Shown piece after piece: positions 1 to 8,857 of a stretch of DNA of 64,000 nucleotides. The notes below the pieces were generated by a model. The model was not told the DNA's origin, searched no databases, and was given only the letters and a program-made list of their open reading frames with translations. The translations under genes and the position numbers were made by a program. The DNA is from Stenotrophomonas sp. 57 (GTDB lineage Bacteria > Pseudomonadota > Gammaproteobacteria > Xanthomonadales > Xanthomonadaceae), in NCBI RefSeq assembly GCF_030291075.1, contig NZ_CP127407.1, positions 2,974,001 to 3,038,000 on the forward strand, written 5' to 3'. Position 1 is the first letter of the stretch. Each line of letters starts with the position of its first letter.

Positions 1-927
1 GACCTGACGGGCAAGCTCACGCGCCACCGCCAGGGTGACATCCTTTTCGCGCTTGCCGGTCGGACCGATCGCGCCGGGATCCTGACCACCGTGGCCGGGA
101 TCGATGGCAACCACCAGATGACGCATGCCGGCCTGCATGCGGATGCGCGAGGCATCGCTGGGCATGGCCGGGCGCGGCGGTTCCACCGGCGTCGGTGCCG
201 GTGCCGGCACGGTCGCCGGTGGCGTGGTCACCACGGCAGCGGTGCGCTGGCCGGCGAGGATCGCGGCCGGCGAGGAAGATGGTGAGCTGCTGGCCACGGT
301 ACCGGCCGCCGCAACCTGGGCCGGCGCGGTGGACGGCGCCGGCGTCGGCGTGGCGGGTGCGGCGGCAGTGGCACTGGCCTGCTGCCGCACCTGCGCGGTC
401 AGCAGCGCGGTCGCGCGCGCGGCATCGGAACGCGACTGAGCGCTTTCTGCCGGCGTCGGTGCCGGCGTGTTGGCCGCTGCCTGCGGCTGCACCGCGGGTG
501 TCGCTGCCGGACGGCTGGCAGCCACGGCCGGGCCATCGCCCGGCCATTCGATCACCAGCTTGGATTCATTGCCCTCGCGCTGCATCTGCGGGCGGAACGG
601 CGCCACCGATTCCGCGAGGTCGAAAACGACTCGAAAGGTGCCCGGCACCGGTTGGCCGGTACGCACCGCCGTGACCACGCCCTGCGCGGCCGGCATCTTC
701 AGGTTGCGTATGGCGCTGGAGTCGGGGAAATCGACCACCAGGCGGTTCGGTCCGGCCAGCGACAGGGTCTTGTAGCCGCCACTGCCGACCAGCGAGATCT
801 CGGCACGGGTGCCGGTGGCGCCCGTATTCAGCAGCACCTGGCGGACCTCACCGGCACACGCACTGGCGCTCGCCAGACTCAGTCCGACGGCGGCACAGAT
901 GGCGATGAGACGGTTCCCCGGGCGCAT
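1..927 (-). CDS. amiC: N-acetylmuramoyl-L-alanine amidase AmiC (partial, C-terminus cut by window edge)
   Basis: Periplasmic amidase that cleaves the bond between MurNAc and the stem peptide during daughter-cell separation. The 309 visible codons start at ATG 927 with a signal peptide ([20 protein letters not shown]...). An AMIN-type beta domain follows at about residues 25-135, then a Pro/Ala-rich linker at about 140-270. The start of the zinc amidase domain (Amidase_3) ends the window, with the motif [20 protein letters not shown]; its His is the first metal ligand. The remaining catalytic residues lie beyond base 1. It sits downstream of tsaE and nnr on the same strand, the order seen around amiB in E. 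coli (queG, nnr, tsaE, amiB, mutL). The amiB/amiC naming is therefore by convention only; the family is certain. Confidence 0.93.
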   Translation of the reverse strand, partial: MRPGNRLIAICAAVGLSLASASACAGEVRQVLLNTGATGTRAEISLVGSGGYKTLSLAGPNRLVVDFPDSSAIRNLKMPAAQGVVTAVRTGQPVPGTFRVVFDLAESVAPFRPQMQREGNESKLVIEWPGDGPAVAASRPAATPAVQPQAAANTPAPTPAESAQSRSDAARATALLTAQVRQQASATAAAPATPTPAPSTAPAQVAAAGTVASSSPSSSPAAILAGQRTAAVVTTPPATVPAPAPTPVEPPRPAMPSDASRIRMQAGMRHLVVAIDPGHGGQDPGAIGPTGKREKDVTLAVARELARQV

Positions 928-1009
928 GGCTCAGGATTCAATCACCGCGCTGAACGGAATGCAACACCTTTTTCCTTAATAATCCGTAACCTGCCGGTGT
1001 TTGTTCTCG

Positions 1010-1492
1010 TCAGCCGACAGAAATGGCCTGCAAGTCGCCCCCTTGGGGGAGCTGTTTCAACCATTCATGTCCGACGTCGCTGGCTGCAGTGAGACGCACG
1101 CGACGCCCCTGCCCTTCGATGTCCAGCGCCACCACCAGGTCGGTCGGCGGCAACGCGCCAGCGCCCCGCTCGGGCCATTCGACCAGCCACAGTACCGCAC
1201 TGCCCTCGTCCAGGCCGAGGAAGTCCAGTTCGCCCGCCTGGCCGATGCGGTACAGGTCCAGGTGCCAGGCCTCGCCACCGCTGGCCAGCGGATAGCGCTC
1301 GACCAGCGTATAGGTCGGGCTGCGGATGGCACCCTGCACGCCCAGCGCGCGCAGCAGTGCACGGGCCGTGGTGGACTTGCCGGCACCGAGGTCGCCGCGC
1401 AGTTCGATCAGCGCCTGCGGCGGTCGGGTCGCCGCCAACCACTGCCCGAGCAGTTCGGTTGCGTCGCTGTCGGCAAGGAAGAAATCAGTCAT
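1010..1492 (-). CDS. tsaE: tRNA threonylcarbamoyladenosine biosynthesis ATPase TsaE
   Basis: Small P-loop ATPase of the TsaBDE complex that makes the t6A modification at position 37 of ANN-decoding tRNAs. The 160-residue protein has the family's usual size. It carries a Walker A motif GDLGAGKST at about residues 33-41, the conserved SPTYTLVERYP segment after it, and an acidic HLDLYRI stretch. Its ATG overlaps the stop of nnr by four bases, so the two are probably translationally coupled. The nnr-tsaE-amidase order is conserved in gammaproteobacteria. Confidence 0.95.
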   Translation of the reverse strand: MTDFFLADSDATELLGQWLAATRPPQALIELRGDLGAGKSTTARALLRALGVQGAIRSPTYTLVERYPLASGGEAWHLDLYRIGQAGELDFLGLDEGSAVLWLVEWPERGAGALPPTDLVVALDIEGQGRRVRLTAASDVGHEWLKQLPQGGDLQAISVG

Positions 1493-2973
1493 GAAGAGTG
1501 TTCCGGGTTGGCCAGTCGCCGCAGCGGCACCAGCAGATCAGTGGGAAGCAGGCCGCGTGCGCCGTCGGCGGCCGCAGCGTCGCCAGCGAGCGCATGCAGC
1601 AATGCACCAGCGGCGGCAGCGTCGAAGGCAGCCAGCCCTTGCGCGCGCAGGCTGGCAATGATGCCGGTGAGCAGGTCGCCCATGCCCCCCACGGCCATGC
1701 CGGCATTGCCTGCAGCGATCAGCCGTGGCGCCTGCCCGGGCGCCGTCACGATGCTGCCTGCGCCCTTCAGCACCACCACGGCGTGGAAGCGTTCGGCCAA
1801 CGCCTGCGCACAGCGGTAGCGATCGGCCTGGATGTCAGCGGTACTGCAGCCGAGCAGGCGCGCCGCCTCACCCGGATGTGGCGTCAGGATGGCGCCCGGT
1901 AGCGCGCGCGGATCCTGCGCCAGCAGGTTCAGTGCATCGGCATCAACCACCAGCGGTTTGTCGCTGGCCAGCACCCGCGCAAACAATACGTGCGCCCATT
2001 CGTCCTGGCCCAGGCCGGGGCCGATCGCCACCACCCTGGCCTTGTCCAGCAGCGCCGGCAGAACATCGCCATCTTCAAGCGCATGGGTCATGGCTTCGGG
2101 CAGGCGAGCGAGCAACGGGCCGACGTGATCGCGCCGGGTGCCCAGGCTCAGCAGCCCGGCGCCTGCGCGCAATGCGGCTTCGGCCGCCATCGCGATGGCG
2201 CCGCCGCTGCCATGGTTGCCGCCGACGCACAGCACGTGCCCGGATTCGCCCTTGTGGGTATTGGCACGACGCGGCGGCAGCAGCGCCGGCAGGCGCGCCT
2301 GCGTCCAGTGCTCCACAGTGGGTGACACGCCCTGCCATGCAACCGCAGGCAGCTGCAGCGGCGCCAGCGCCTTCAGGCCGCAATGATCCAGCGCATCACC
2401 GGTATACAGGCCGCGATGCGGCACGATGAACTGCAGGGTCAGCGCGGCGTTCACCGCCACACCCGGCACCGCGCCGTGGTCGGCATCCACGCCACTGGGG
2501 ACGTCCAGTGCCAGCACCGGTGCTGCCTGTGCGTTGAGGGCGGCGATCAGCGCCTGCGCCGCGCCTTCGGGCGCGCGGTCGAAGCCCAGCCCGAACAGGG
2601 CATCGACCCAGATGTCGGCCTCGGGCAGCGCGCCGCCGAAACAGGTGATGGTGCCGCCCTCGGACTTGAAACCCGAGGCTGCTCGCTGTGCCAGCACGGT
2701 TGACGGTGGCTTGCCCGGCAAGGCGATCACCGCCACCTCGCGCCCGGCCTGCTGCGCGTGACGTGCCAGCACCAGGCCGTCGCCGCCGTTGTTGCCCGCT
2801 CCGACCACCACGCCGATCCGCCGCGCCTGCGGCCAGTGCTGCAGCAGGCACTGCCAGGCGGCCTGGCCGGCCTGCGCCATCAGGCCCCAGCCGCCATCGG
2901 CAGCCAGTGCCGAGGCCTGCGCATCAAGCGCTCGCGCGGCAGCGGAATCGAAAAGATCGGCAAGGTTGGCCAT
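1489..2973 (-). CDS. nnr: Bifunctional NAD(P)H-hydrate epimerase / ADP-dependent NAD(P)H-hydrate dehydratase
   Basis: Repairs damaged (hydrated) NADH and NADPH in the cytoplasm. The 494 residues hold two fused domains. The N-terminal YjeF_N epimerase (about 1-215) has the nucleotide-binding run GVVVGAGNNGGDGLVLA. The C-terminal ribokinase-like dehydratase (about 225-490) has GNAGMAVGGMGDLLTG near its end, the family signature around the catalytic Asp. The gene starts at ATG 2973, only 23 bp from the divergent queG ATG. A TATAAA box on this strand lies 8 nt before the start, which leaves almost no 5' leader. Confidence 0.95.
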   Translation of the reverse strand: MANLADLFDSAAARALDAQASALAADGGWGLMAQAGQAAWQCLLQHWPQARRIGVVVGAGNNGGDGLVLARHAQQAGREVAVIALPGKPPSTVLAQRAASGFKSEGGTITCFGGALPEADIWVDALFGLGFDRAPEGAAQALIAALNAQAAPVLALDVPSGVDADHGAVPGVAVNAALTLQFIVPHRGLYTGDALDHCGLKALAPLQLPAVAWQGVSPTVEHWTQARLPALLPPRRANTHKGESGHVLCVGGNHGSGGAIAMAAEAALRAGAGLLSLGTRRDHVGPLLARLPEAMTHALEDGDVLPALLDKARVVAIGPGLGQDEWAHVLFARVLASDKPLVVDADALNLLAQDPRALPGAILTPHPGEAARLLGCSTADIQADRYRCAQALAERFHAVVVLKGAGSIVTAPGQAPRLIAAGNAGMAVGGMGDLLTGIIASLRAQGLAAFDAAAAGALLHALAGDAAAADGARGLLPTDLLVPLRRLANPEHSS

Positions 2974-2996
2974 GCAGGGATTTTATACTGGTGCAC
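2974..2996. promoter_or_regulatory. Overlapping divergent promoter between nnr and queG
   Basis: The 23 bp between the two start codons contain TTTTATACT. On the plus strand TATACT (2984-2989) ends 7 nt before the queG ATG. On the minus strand TATAAA (2987-2982) ends 8 nt before the nnr ATG. The two -10 boxes overlap, so both mRNAs would start at or within a few bases of their ATG. No good -35 box is visible on either side. Inferred from sequence only. Confidence 0.55.
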
Positions 2997-4067
2997 ATGT
3001 CCCCCGCCCCCACCCTTGTCGATCCGGCCCAGGCCGTGCAGCGCATCCGCGAACTGGCGCGTGCGCATGGCTTCCAGCGCTGCGGCATCGCCGGTATCGA
3101 GCTGGGCGAGGATGAGGCGCACCTGGCCGACTGGCTGGGCCAGGGCCTGTACGGCACGATGGACTGGATGGCGCGCCACGGCACCCTGCGCGCGCGCCCA
3201 GCCGAACTGCTGCCCGGCACGGTACGGGTGATCTCGGTAGGCATGGACTACAGCCACAAGGACGACACCGAAGCCTGGGCCACCCTGGCCGATCCGGGCC
3301 GCGCCTACGTGGCCCGCTACGCGCTGGGCCGCGACTACCACAAGCTGATGCGCAACCGCCTGCAGAAGCTGGCCACGCAGATCAACGATGAAGTGGCGCC
3401 GCTGGGTTACCGCGTGTTCGTCGATTCGGCCCCCGTGCTGGAACGTGCACTGGCGCGCAACGCCGGGCTGGGCTGGATCGGCAAGCACACCTGCCTGATC
3501 GATCGCCACGGTGGTTCGTGGTTCTTCATCGGCGAGATCTACATCGATCTCCCGCTGCCGATCGATGTGCCGGCCACGGCACATTGCGGCACCTGCACAC
3601 GCTGCATCGATGTCTGCCCGACCCAGGCCATTACCGGCCCGCAGCGACTGGACGCACGGCGCTGCATTTCCTACCTGACCATCGAGCACGACGGCGCCAT
3701 TCCCGAAGACATGCGGCCATTGATCGGCAACCGCATCTACGGCTGCGACGACTGCCAGCTGGTCTGCCCCTGGAACAAGTTCGCCAAGCGCACCGACGAA
3801 GCGGATTTCCGCGCACGCAACAACCTCGATACCGCGCGGCTGGACCAGCTGTTCGCTTGGGATGAAGCCGAATTCCTGCGCCGTACCGAAGGCAGCCCGA
3901 TCCGTCGCAGTGGCCATGAGCGCTGGCTGCGCAACATCGCGGTGGCACTGGGCAATGCACCGACCACAGCGGAAACGCTGGCCGCACTGCACACCCGCGC
4001 CGACCATCCCTCGTCACTGGTGCGTGAACACGTGCGGTGGGCACTGGGCCAGCACGCACCGCGCTGA
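2997..4067 (+). CDS. queG: Epoxyqueuosine reductase QueG
   Basis: Cobalamin and iron-sulfur enzyme for the last step of queuosine synthesis, reducing epoxyqueuosine to queuosine in tRNA. The 356-residue protein has two [4Fe-4S] cysteine clusters, [12 protein letters not shown] and, about 45 residues later, [11 protein letters not shown], and the family segment [11 protein letters not shown] chose ATG 2997 (MSPAPTLVD). The frame is open far upstream, but that part lies opposite nnr, and GTG 2991 is the only near alternative. There is no Shine-Dalgarno sequence; the spacing to TATACT suggests a leaderless transcript. xseA follows 44 bp downstream. Confidence 0.95.
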   Translation: MSPAPTLVDPAQAVQRIRELARAHGFQRCGIAGIELGEDEAHLADWLGQGLYGTMDWMARHGTLRARPAELLPGTVRVISVGMDYSHKDDTEAWATLADPGRAYVARYALGRDYHKLMRNRLQKLATQINDEVAPLGYRVFVDSAPVLERALARNAGLGWIGKHTCLIDRHGGSWFFIGEIYIDLPLPIDVPATAHCGTCTRCIDVCPTQAITGPQRLDARRCISYLTIEHDGAIPEDMRPLIGNRIYGCDDCQLVCPWNKFAKRTDEADFRARNNLDTARLDQLFAWDEAEFLRRTEGSPIRRSGHERWLRNIAVALGNAPTTAETLAALHTRADHPSSLVREHVRWALGQHAPR

Positions 4068-4111
4068 CGTGCGATCCTGAGCGCCCGTTCCACCTGCCGC
4101 ACGCCGTTCCC

Positions 4112-5443
4112 ATGCAGCCACGCAACAACGACATCCTCACCCCCAGCCAGCTCAATACCCTGGCCCGCGACCTGCTGGAAGGCAGCTTCCCGGCGATCTG
4201 GGTCGAGGCTGAGCTGGGCAGCGTGGCGCGCCCCGCTTCCGGGCATCTCTACTTCACGCTGAAGGACGCGCGCGCCCAGCTGCGGGCGGCGATGTTCCGG
4301 ATGAAGGCGCAGTACCTGAAGTTCGTGCCGCGCGAAGGCATGCGCGTGCTGGTGCGCGGCAAGGTGACGCTGTACGACGCCCGTGGCGAGTACCAGATGG
4401 TGCTGGACCACATGGAGGAAGCCGGCGAAGGCGCACTGCGCCGCGCATTCGAGGAGCTGAAGGCACGCCTGGAGGCCGAAGGCCTGTTCGACCCGGCGCG
4501 CAAGCGACCGCTGCCCGCACATGTGCAGCGCCTGGCGGTGATCACCTCGCCCACCGGCGCCGCCGTGCGCGACGTGCTGAGCGTGCTGGCCCGCCGCTTC
4601 CCGCTGCTGGAAGTGGATCTGCTGCCGACCCTGGTACAGGGCAGCACCGCTGCCGCGCAGATCACCCGCCTGCTGCAGGCGGCCGATGCCAGTGGCCGCT
4701 ACGACGTGATCCTGCTGACCCGTGGTGGCGGCTCACTGGAAGACCTGTGGGCGTTCAATGATGAAGCGCTGGCGCGCGCGGTTGCGGCCAGCAGCACGCC
4801 GGTGGTCTCGGCCGTTGGCCACGAAACCGACTTCAGCCTGAGCGACTTCGCCGCCGACCTGCGCGCGCCGACACCGTCGGTGGCCGCCGAACTGCTGGTG
4901 CCGGACCAGCGCGAACTGGCGCTGCGCCTGCGCCGTACAGCGGCACGCATGGTGCAGCTGCAGCGGCACACGATGCAGCAGGCGATGCAGCGCGCCGACC
5001 GCGCCCTGCTGCGCCTGAACGCGCAGAGCCCGCAGGCGCGCCTGGACCTGCTGCGCCGCCGCCAGCTCGACCTGGGCCGGCGCCTGCATGCCGCGTTCAA
5101 CCAGCAGCAGGAACGCCGTGCCGCGCGCCTGCGTCATGCAGCGGCGGTGTTGCGCGGGCACCATCCGCAGCGCCAGCTCGACACGATGCAGCGCCGCCTG
5201 GCCGCCCTGCGTGGGCGACCGCAGGCTGCAATGCAGCGCCTGCTGCAGCGCGATGCACTGCGCCTGCGCGGGCTGGCGCGTTCACTGGAAGCGGTCAGCC
5301 CGCTGGCCACCGTGGCTCGTGGCTACAGCATCCTCACCCGCAGCGACGACGGCACGCTGGTGCGGAAGGTCGATCAGGTACAGCCAGGCGATGCGCTGCA
5401 GGCGCGCGTTGGCGACGGCGTGATCGACGTGCAGGTCAAGTAG
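4112..5443 (+). CDS. xseA: Exodeoxyribonuclease VII large subunit
   Basis: Catalytic subunit of exonuclease VII, which degrades single-stranded DNA from both ends and acts in repair and recombination. The 443 residues run in the usual order. An OB-fold (about 15-110) opens [14 protein letters not shown]. The catalytic core includes [14 protein letters not shown] and [25 protein letters not shown] long Arg/Gln-rich coiled coil (about 270-400) precedes the C-terminal [12 protein letters not shown] segment. The small subunit xseB is not adjacent. ATG 4112 is the only start that matches the family N-terminus; the open frame continues upstream without coding sense. Confidence 0.95.
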   Translation: MQPRNNDILTPSQLNTLARDLLEGSFPAIWVEAELGSVARPASGHLYFTLKDARAQLRAAMFRMKAQYLKFVPREGMRVLVRGKVTLYDARGEYQMVLDHMEEAGEGALRRAFEELKARLEAEGLFDPARKRPLPAHVQRLAVITSPTGAAVRDVLSVLARRFPLLEVDLLPTLVQGSTAAAQITRLLQAADASGRYDVILLTRGGGSLEDLWAFNDEALARAVAASSTPVVSAVGHETDFSLSDFAADLRAPTPSVAAELLVPDQRELALRLRRTAARMVQLQRHTMQQAMQRADRALLRLNAQSPQARLDLLRRRQLDLGRRLHAAFNQQQERRAARLRHAAAVLRGHHPQRQLDTMQRRLAALRGRPQAAMQRLLQRDALRLRGLARSLEAVSPLATVARGYSILTRSDDGTLVRKVDQVQPGDALQARVGDGVIDVQVK

Positions 5444-5448
5444 AGGGT

Positions 5449-5660
5449 TGTTCGGCAGGGCTGCGCCCTGCACCTGCAGAGGCTTCAAGCCAAGGCAACG
5501 TCAACGTCAACGTCAAAAGCGAGCATTCCGTGGGATGGCGGGGCGGTGTCGGAGTGCGGGGACGCCGCAAGTACATCCTTGTAGGCTTGGCAGCCGCATC
5601 CATGCGGCTGACACCCCGCACTCCGACACCGCCCCACCTCTGACAGTTTTCCGCGATCGG
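5449..5660 (+). repeat. Composite structured repeat, copy A (three-way-junction element)
   Basis: One of three related elements in the window. In order it holds a small hairpin (GGCAGGGCTGCGCCCTGC, 5457-5474), a CAAC/GTCAAC-rich spacer (5496-5516), and a 22-bp perfect stem (5540-5561 with 5614-5635). The loop contains two further hairpins, TACATCCTTGTA (5572-5583) and GCCGCATCCATGCGGC (5593-5608). The element ends in CTCTGACAG...CCGCGATC and runs straight into a SMAG palindrome. No gene is present here. Confidence 0.8.
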
Positions 5661-5684
5661 GTAGATCCACGCCATGCGTGGATG
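5661..5684 (+). repeat. SMAG (GTAG-type) palindrome
   Basis: GTAGATCCACGCC and GCGTGGAT form a short stem-loop headed by GTAG, the signature of the SMAG repeats of S. maltophilia. It abuts the 3' end of repeat copy A. Confidence 0.85.
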
Positions 5685-5711
5685 ACTCTCTTCCAGATAT
5701 CGAATCAATTC

Positions 5712-5752
5712 GGGGTCAGATCCGTTTTCCTGCGGAAAACGGATCTGACCCC
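5712..5752. repeat. 19-bp perfect palindrome, GGTCAGA/TCTGACC family
   Basis: Arms GGGGTCAGATCCGTTTTCC (5712-5730) and its exact complement (5734-5752) flank a TGC loop. Related palindromes lie at 13775-13811 and 60553-60588. No T-run follows, so it is not a typical terminator. It lies midway between the inverted elements A and B. Confidence 0.85.
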
Positions 5753-5756
5753 AAGC

Positions 5757-5978
5757 GCCATCCCGGCAGATCGCGGACATCTGTCGAAGGCGGGGTGGGT
5801 CCGGTTGCGGGGGCGTGAGCCGCATGGATGCGGCGACCGAGCCTACATGGACGTATTTACGGCGTCCCCCGCAACCGGCCCCACCCCGCCATCCCACAGG
5901 GAACCCGCTTCTGCTTCGGCTATTGCTGTTGCCTTGGTTCACAGCGGGTGCAGGGCTGCAAGCCCTGCCGAACACCCC
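5757..5978 (-). repeat. Composite structured repeat, copy B (inverted relative to copy A)
   Basis: Read on the minus strand it has the same parts as copy A: the GGCAGGGCT...GCCCTGC hairpin (5950-5970), a CAAC/CAGC-rich spacer, and a 25-bp stem with one mismatch (5866-5890 with 5789-5813). The loop again holds the hairpins TACGTCCATGTA and GCCGCATCCATGCGGC. It ends in CGACAG...CCGCGATCTGCC. The stem sequence (GGTTGCGGGG type) differs from copy A but stays complementary. Together with copy A it fills the gene-free interval 5444-5978. Confidence 0.8.
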
Positions 5979-6875
5979 CTACTTCGCCTGCTCGCAGAAC
6001 TTCTGCCGGTACTCGAGCGCCTTCGGCATCAGCGCCTGCAGATTCTGGATGCGGGTGCCGGGGTTGGGGTGGGTGGAGGCGAACTCCGGCGGGGCCTGGC
6101 CGCCGCTGGCCTGCCCCATCCGCTGCCACAACGGCACCGCCTCGCGCGGGTCGAAGCACGCCGCTGCGGCCAGCATCAGCCCCACTTCGTCGGCCTGCGT
6201 CTCGTGGCTGCGCGCATACGGCAGCAGGTAGCCATAGCCCATCGCCGACATCATCATCTGTTGCTGCTGCGCATCCATGCCGCTGGCGGCGCCGGCCATC
6301 TGCCCGATCTGGGTCAGCTTCTGCTGCGCCATGCGCTGCGCGCCGTGGCGCAGCAGCGCGTGGGCGATCTCATGGCCCATCACCACCGCCATCGCATCGC
6401 GGGTGCGCGCCACCGGCACCAGCCCGGTGTAGACCGCCATCTTGCCGCCCGGCAGGCAGAACGCATTGGCCTGGTCGGACGGAATCACGTTCACTTCCCA
6501 CTGGAAATCCCGCGCGAAGTGCGCCGGCTGCACGCCATGCTCCTGCGCCAGTGCGGTCTCCACCACATCGACCTTGGCGATCAGGCGCTCAGCGATGTCA
6601 CGCACATCACGCGCGATCGGTGCATTGGGATCCATCGGCCGCTCCTGCGACAGGATCTGCTGGTAGGCCTGCAGCCCCAGCGCGGTTTCCTGCCGCGCGT
6701 CCAGACTGCTGTCGATCATCACTTTCTCGCCGGTGTACGGATCGACCGTGCGGTTGGAGAACCAGTAGAACACCGCATAGCCGGCGGCCAGCAGCAGCAC
6801 CCACCAGCGGATGTTGCCGAACAGGCCGCGCCGCTGCGGTCCTTGCGGCGAGCGGGAGAAGGGATCGTTGCGCAT
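5979..6875 (-). CDS. M48-family membrane-anchored zinc metallopeptidase
   Basis: 298 residues. After a short basic N-terminus (MRNDPFSRSPQGPQRRG) there is one membrane segment at about 20-40 (IRWWVLLLAAGYAVFYWF), then a peptidase M48 domain. The zinc motif HEIAH lies at about 168-172, and the third ligand is probably the Glu in HETQADEVG about 50 residues later. A typical BepA/LoiP-like C-terminal STHPNPGTRIQNLQ follows. The family acts on misfolded envelope proteins; the substrate here is unknown. Start ATG 6875 is chosen over an upstream in-frame start because AGGAAG lies about 9 nt before it. Confidence 0.9.
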   Translation of the reverse strand: MRNDPFSRSPQGPQRRGLFGNIRWWVLLLAAGYAVFYWFSNRTVDPYTGEKVMIDSSLDARQETALGLQAYQQILSQERPMDPNAPIARDVRDIAERLIAKVDVVETALAQEHGVQPAHFARDFQWEVNVIPSDQANAFCLPGGKMAVYTGLVPVARTRDAMAVVMGHEIAHALLRHGAQRMAQQKLTQIGQMAGAASGMDAQQQQMMMSAMGYGYLLPYARSHETQADEVGLMLAAAACFDPREAVPLWQRMGQASGGQAPPEFASTHPNPGTRIQNLQALMPKALEYRQKFCEQAK

Positions 6876-6964
6876 CGGGTGGACTTCCTGCTGGCCCCGC
6901 CGGCCGGCGGGCACGGCGCAATCTTAGTGCGCGGCTGCCCGCAGCGGGTGAAGCCGGCTGTCCC

Positions 6965-8857
6965 TCAGATGCCGCGCACCAGGCGGAAGCCGATGCGGGC
7001 ACTGGTGGTGTCCGAATCTTGGGATTGCCGCCAGGCCGCACGGGTCTGTTCAGGCGCATTGGCCCAGTTGCCACCGCGGATCACGCGCGACCGGCACCCC
7101 GGGTTGAACCAGGCCGCACCATCGGACGGCGCGCGGCGGTAGCTGGCGTGCCAGCAGTCGGCCACCCATTCGCTCAGGTTGCCGCCCATGTCGTGCAGGC
7201 CGAACGCATTGGCCTGGAAGCTCGCCACCGGCGCCGGCCCCCACCAGCCATCGCCATACCCGATAAACGCGTTGTGCCAGTGCCGGCCCGAGGGGGAGAC
7301 GTCCTTGCTGCCGGTGAAGTTGCCGCTGCCTGGCGGCGGCACGCCTGCATCGCCCCACGGATAACGGCCGCTGCTGCCGGCGCGCAGCGCGTACTCGAAC
7401 TCGGCTTCGCTGGGCAGCCGGTAGCTGCGGCCGGTCTGCTCGGACAGCCAGGCCGCATAGTTCTCGGCATCACGCACGCTGACATGCATCACCGGCGAGT
7501 TGCCCAGCGCGCGGCCACCGTCGTAGTCCGAGCGCCAGTCCACGCCACTGCGGCGGATGAAGTTGCCGCTGCGCTCGTCATACACCACCGAATGGCCCCG
7601 CCGGGTCGCACGCGGGCGCGCATTGGAGGCTTTCACGTAGCGTTCGAAATCGCTGACCGTGACTTCGGTGATCGCCATTGCAAAGCCACGATCAAAACGT
7701 ACGTAGTGCGAAGGCCGCTCGGAATCCGTCGATCCCGGTTCGGCATCACCGGCACCCATCTGGAAGCCGCCGTGCGGTACCACCACCATCTGCGGCCCGC
7801 GCCCGCCGTCGCGCATGGCGTCGCTGAACACCTGGCCGGGGCGGAAGCTGCCGTAATGCGTCGCCAGGTCGATGCGCTCGCGCAACTGCCCCACCACGGC
7901 GTCACCCGGCAGGGCGATGCGCAGCGCCTCGGCCAGCTTCTCGCGCGCCGGCTTCAGGCCCTGCGGCGTAGCGAGATCGCGCAGGCCATCATCACGCAAC
8001 TGCAGCAGCGTGGCGGCGCGGATCTGCTCGATGCGCTCGAACGCGTCGGCAATCGTCGGCGACGAATCGCGCACTTTGCTCGCTTCAGCCAGCCAGGTCC
8101 CCGCGCCGGCGAAGTCGCGGGCCCGCGCGGCATCCTCGGCACGGCGGATCAACCCGCTCTCGGCTGCGGCCAGGCCCTGCCGTGCGCGGCTGTTGCTTTC
8201 GTCCAGCGCCAGCGCCTCCCGGAAATTGCCGATGGCGCCGTCGCCATCCTCGCCGATCCGGTCCGAGCGCAGGTCCTCCTCGCCGGCGCGGTTGTAGGCC
8301 ACCACACGCTGCGCCAACTCCACCCGCGCCTGCAGCGCACGCACCTTCTCGTCCTTCGGCGCCAGAGTCAGCAGCACCAATGCCTGGCGGCTGGCCTCGG
8401 CCAGGGCCTCGCGCTGTTTGAGTGGCCGCACCAGCAGCGCATCCGCCTGCTGCTGCAGGCGCTGGCGGGCACGCTGCAGGCCCAGCCGGGCCTGGCGGTC
8501 ATCCGGGTCTTCTTCCTGCACCGCCAACCACAGCGGAATGGCGGCGTCGGCGTCCTCATAGAGCCGTCCTTCGACGAAGGCCTGCTCTGCGGCACGGCGC
8601 AACTGGGCCAGGCTGCGGTTCTGGCGGTCCACCCGCGGCGGCGTCCACTGCAGCACGTCCTCGGCAGCATCATCGCCGGCGATGGTCACGCTGCCCTGCC
8701 CGGCCTGCGGGCGGGCATCCGTGCCGGTATCGGCCTCCTCGGCGGCGGCAGCCTTCCCGCTGGCGGCCGGTTCCGCCGGCGCGGGCACCGACGGCGTGCA
8801 GCCGGCCAGAGCCACGGCCAGGGCGGTGCACAGCACGGGCGACAACGGAAAACGCAA
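6965..8857 (-). CDS. FGE/sulfatase-modifying-factor-like lipoprotein
   Basis: 630-residue predicted lipoprotein with lipobox LAGC near residues 17-20. A helical, TPR-like region (about 70-330) precedes a C-terminal FGE-sulfatase fold (about 375-630: GGFQMGAGD, AMAITEVTVSDFERYV, YRLPSEAEFEYALRAG, MGGNLSEWVADCW, IRGGNWANAPEQTRAAWR). True formylglycine-generating enzymes have two catalytic Cys just after RGG.W; here that stretch has none, so sulfatase activation is unlikely and a structural or binding role is more probable. The start is TTG 8857, supported by a strong AAGGAGG 6 nt upstream. It is divergent from rnd. Confidence 0.82.
   Translation of the reverse strand: MRFPLSPVLCTALAVALAGCTPSVPAPAEPAASGKAAAAEEADTGTDARPQAGQGSVTIAGDDAAEDVLQWTPPRVDRQNRSLAQLRRAAEQAFVEGRLYEDADAAIPLWLAVQEEDPDDRQARLGLQRARQRLQQQADALLVRPLKQREALAEASRQALVLLTLAPKDEKVRALQARVELAQRVVAYNRAGEEDLRSDRIGEDGDGAIGNFREALALDESNSRARQGLAAAESGLIRRAEDAARARDFAGAGTWLAEASKVRDSSPTIADAFERIEQIRAATLLQLRDDGLRDLATPQGLKPAREKLAEALRIALPGDAVVGQLRERIDLATHYGSFRPGQVFSDAMRDGGRGPQMVVVPHGGFQMGAGDAEPGSTDSERPSHYVRFDRGFAMAITEVTVSDFERYVKASNARPRATRRGHSVVYDERSGNFIRRSGVDWRSDYDGGRALGNSPVMHVSVRDAENYAAWLSEQTGRSYRLPSEAEFEYALRAGSSGRYPWGDAGVPPPGSGNFTGSKDVSPSGRHWHNAFIGYGDGWWGPAPVASFQANAFGLHDMGGNLSEWVADCWHASYRRAPSDGAAWFNPGCRSRVIRGGNWANAPEQTRAAWRQSQDSDTTSARIGFRLVRGI

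Noticed and set aside
2880..4007. 375-codon open frame on the minus strand
   Set aside because: Antisense of queG, whose iron-sulfur motifs fix the coding strand.
5496..5516. GTCAAC tandem units considered as a CRISPR or satellite array
   Set aside because: Only about three 6-bp units without spacers; it is the spacer part of repeat copy A.
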